From contig CAMLHU010000125.1 of assembly GCA_946479825.1 (NCBI GenBank), forward strand, positions 1 through 6,540: DNA of 6,540 bases, written 5' to 3'. Of the stretch, positions 5,488 through 6,540 are shown piece by piece. The notes below the pieces were generated by a model that saw only the letters and a program-made list of their open reading frames with translations, made no database searches and had not been told where the DNA came from. The stretch comes from an uncultured Gemmatimonadota bacterium. GTDB taxonomy: Bacteria; Gemmatimonadota; Gemmatimonadetes; Gemmatimonadales; GWC2-71-9. The first letter of the stretch is position 1, and each line of letters opens with the position of its first letter. The position numbers and the translations under genes were made by a program.

Positions 5488-5681
5488 GCCATCCACGAGC
5501 GATAGACCACGGGCTCAGGATCGGGACGTGGCGCGGCCTGCACCTGCCGGGCGTAGGCGGCGAGCCGCGCGGCGGCGTCCCGGGCGCCGGCCGCGTGCGC
5601 CTCCCGGCGGACCGTGGCGAACATCGCCGGCGTCATCACGATGGGCCGGTCGTACCGGCGGCGTTTGCGGCGAGGCGTCAC
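5484..5681 (-). CDS. Small basic protein of unknown function (65 aa)
   Basis: I do not recognise it. The start is GTG 5681, sharing GTGA with the stop of the 41-residue membrane protein. Residues 3-12 are strongly basic (PRRKRRRYDR). They are followed by PIVMTPAMFATVRREAHAAG and an Ala/Arg-rich helix (ARDAAARLAAYARQVQAA, about 33-50), and a Pro-containing tail ending VVYRSWMA. The basic head and amphipathic helix would suit binding to nucleic acid or membrane phosphates, but that is inference. An in-frame ATG at 5636 is a weaker start because the coupling signal would be lost. Coupled genes on both sides suggest it is translated. Confidence 0.65.
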   Translation of the reverse strand: MTPRRKRRRYDRPIVMTPAMFATVRREAHAAGARDAAARLAAYARQVQAAPRPDPEPVVYRSWMA

Positions 5682-5803
5682 GGGGCAACTCCGGGGTGCA
5701 GGGCCAGGACGAGGAGGTGGAGCAGGTAGAGGGCGACGAGCGCACAGGCCAGCACGATCAGTCCCTCCACCGTGTCGTGGTCGCGCGGTTTCAGCGGTTT
5801 CAT
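5678..5803 (-). CDS. Tiny single-span membrane protein (41 aa)
   Basis: From ATG 5803, sharing ATGA with the previous stop, the product is a charged head (MKPLKPRDHDTVEG), one hydrophobic span at about 15-35 (LIVLACALVALYLLHLLVLAL) and a short tail HPGVAP. The positive N-terminus predicts N-in, C-out topology. It shares GTGA with the next gene. Tiny one-span proteins in phages include holins, antiholins, superinfection-exclusion and membrane-targeting peptides; nothing here chooses among them. It directly follows another one-span membrane protein, which is suggestive of a pair. Because it is so short, confidence rests on the exact overlaps at both ends and the clean membrane segment. Confidence 0.62.
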   Translation of the reverse strand: MKPLKPRDHDTVEGLIVLACALVALYLLHLLVLALHPGVAP

Positions 5804-6051
5804 CGGGCGTCCAGCGTGGGGCGCCAACGGCGCAGCGCGGGGCGTGGGGGCGGGACCGTGACGTGGGCGAGGGTCGGCGTGGACAGCCGGTTGGCCGCGC
5901 CATCGGCGTAACCCCGGTCGTAGGCCCGGCGGTCGAGGTGCGTCCGGCCCCGGACGTAGCCGCGCCAGTAGGCGAGCGCGAGCGCGCCGCCGAGGGCGAG
6001 AACGGCCGCCACATACGGCACGGCGTCGGGGTGCTGGGCGTGGACGGTCAC
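5800..6051 (-). CDS. Small single-span membrane protein (83 aa)
   Basis: The start is GTG 6051, sharing GTGA with the rusA stop. A short N-terminus (VTVHAQHPDA) is followed by a membrane span at about 11-29 (VPYVAAVLALGGALALAYW), then a basic segment (RGYVRGRTHLDRRAYDRGYADG) of a type common in small phage proteins, and a Pro/Arg-rich tail. The positive charges after the span predict N-out, C-in topology, opposite to the 41-residue neighbour. The function is unknown. A lysis-related or membrane-recruitment role is possible but not shown by any motif. The frame stays open upstream through rusA, but that part is a shadow. Confidence 0.68.
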   Translation of the reverse strand: MTVHAQHPDAVPYVAAVLALGGALALAYWRGYVRGRTHLDRRAYDRGYADGAANRLSTPTLAHVTVPPPRPALRRWRPTLDAR

Positions 6052-6512
6052 AGCCACGCCCCGGGATGGGCGAGGTCGAGGTGCCGGAGCGGCGCCACGC
6101 AGGCGTCGGCGGTGGTCGGCGGGTCGGCGAGTGGCGTCACCCGGACCCGCAGGTGCGCGTGCCCCGGCGCTTCGTGGCGGCTCGCCACGATCCGCGTCAC
6201 CTGGGCGTCGTTGCGGACGAGGACGCCTTGCAGCGCGTCTTGGATGATGCCGAGCCGCTTGTCCAAGTCGCCGCGCTTGGCCCCCCGGTGCCACTCGACC
6301 GCGAGCTCGACCGGCCCCGCGTGGAGCCGGGCCGGAATGGTGGCGCGGACGAGCCGGATATAGGCGCGGGCCTCGGCCGAGAGCACCATCCGGTTGCGGA
6401 ACTTGCGCCACCAGCGATTCGCCGACGGCGGCTCGGGGAGCACGTACCAGCCGTCGGCGGCCGGGCGGCGCACCCCCACCGACCATTCGCGCGGGGCCTT
6501 AGCACTCGGCAT
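6048..6512 (-). CDS. rusA: RusA-family Holliday junction resolvase
   Basis: RusA dimers cut four-way DNA junctions; in phages they trim branched replication and recombination products so that concatemers can be packaged. The 154-residue product shows the family order: LPEPPSANRWWRKF (25-38, the P-PSAN-W/Y signature), then SAEARAYIRLVR (45-56), an acidic motif GDLDKRLGIIQDALQG (81-96, with D82, D84 and D92) and VRNDAQV (99-105, D102). Family members usually have Asp-x-Asp-Asn-x-x-Lys; here Asn is replaced by K85 and the Lys position by G88. E. coli RusA is about 120 residues; the extra length is an N-terminal 20 and a C-terminal tail after about 127. ATG 6512 is supported by GGAGG 6 bases upstream. 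Confidence 0.88.
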   Translation of the reverse strand: MPSAKAPREWSVGVRRPAADGWYVLPEPPSANRWWRKFRNRMVLSAEARAYIRLVRATIPARLHAGPVELAVEWHRGAKRGDLDKRLGIIQDALQGVLVRNDAQVTRIVASRHEAPGHAHLRVRVTPLADPPTTADACVAPLRHLDLAHPGAWL

Positions 6513-6540
6513 CGGCGTCCTCCGGGTCGGCGAACACGGC
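6499..6540 (-). CDS. C-terminal end of an unidentified gene (partial)
   Basis: The frame entering from the right edge reads AVFADPEDADAEC and stops at TAA (6501-6499), overlapping the start of rusA by 14 bases. An acidic C-terminus that ends in an overlap with the next gene fits the compact style of this operon. Only 13 codons are visible, and two other frames are also open here, so the call is tentative and no function can be given. Confidence 0.35.
   Translation of the reverse strand, partial: AVFADPEDADAEC
6519..6523 (-). promoter_or_regulatory. Ribosome binding site of rusA
   Basis: GGAGG on the minus strand lies 6 bases before ATG 6512. It decides the long start, because the RusA homology itself begins only near residue 25. 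The flanking 12 bases match those before the 114-residue gene at 2355-2366. Confidence 0.65.

Noticed and set aside
4841..5911. Plus-strand frame of 356 codons and other long frames over the small-gene block
   Set aside because: They cross a block where consecutive minus-strand genes fit end to end with zinc-ribbon and membrane features; the plus products look like shadow translations.
1..6540. tRNA genes, CRISPR arrays, insertion sequences, attachment sites, defence or toxin genes
   Set aside because: I found no cloverleaf-like segment, no spaced direct repeats, no transposase motif and no recognisable defence or toxin domain. The window reads as a phage packaging region.

Overview
This window looks like part of a tailed double-stranded DNA phage or prophage (class Caudoviricetes) with a GC-rich genome. 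Every supported gene lies on the minus strand, so transcription runs from right (about 6540) to left (1). Third codon positions are nearly all G or C, which points to a GC-rich bacterial host. Nothing in the window fixes the host lineage, and no integrase, attachment site or bacterial gene is present to separate a prophage from a free phage.

In transcription order the layout is: the end of an unidentified gene (6540-6499); a RusA-type Holliday junction resolvase (6512-6048); a run of small, tightly coupled genes (6051-4491) that encodes two single-span membrane proteins, a basic protein, a 24-residue mini-ORF, a zinc-ribbon protein and three small phage proteins of unknown function; a probable small terminase subunit (4455-4081); the large terminase subunit, with ATPase and nuclease motifs (4084-2480); a 45-residue cysteine-rich peptide (2483-2346); a membrane-anchored 114-residue protein (2355-2011); and a portal protein that runs off the left edge (1953-1).

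The genes form a DNA-packaging module. RusA would resolve branches in replicated concatemers, the terminase would recognise, cut and pump the DNA, and the portal is the dodecameric gate at the capsid vertex through which it enters. Most neighbouring genes share the four bases ATGA or GTGA (start and stop overlapped), which indicates one translationally coupled polycistronic message. Only two clear gaps break the chain, one before terS (35 bases) and one before the portal (57 bases). Both are less GC-rich than the genes and both carry inverted repeats. A motif resembling the portal gap, with TTGCG followed 18-19 bases later by CATATTG, recurs inside the mini-ORF ahead of the zinc-ribbon gene.

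I see no new defence or mobile system. The points most worth a second look are the hairpin before the portal gene, the repeated promoter-like motif, the coupled mini-ORFs (24 and 45 residues), a C8 run that could fuse two genes by a one-base slip, and a RusA whose usual catalytic-site lysine is displaced.
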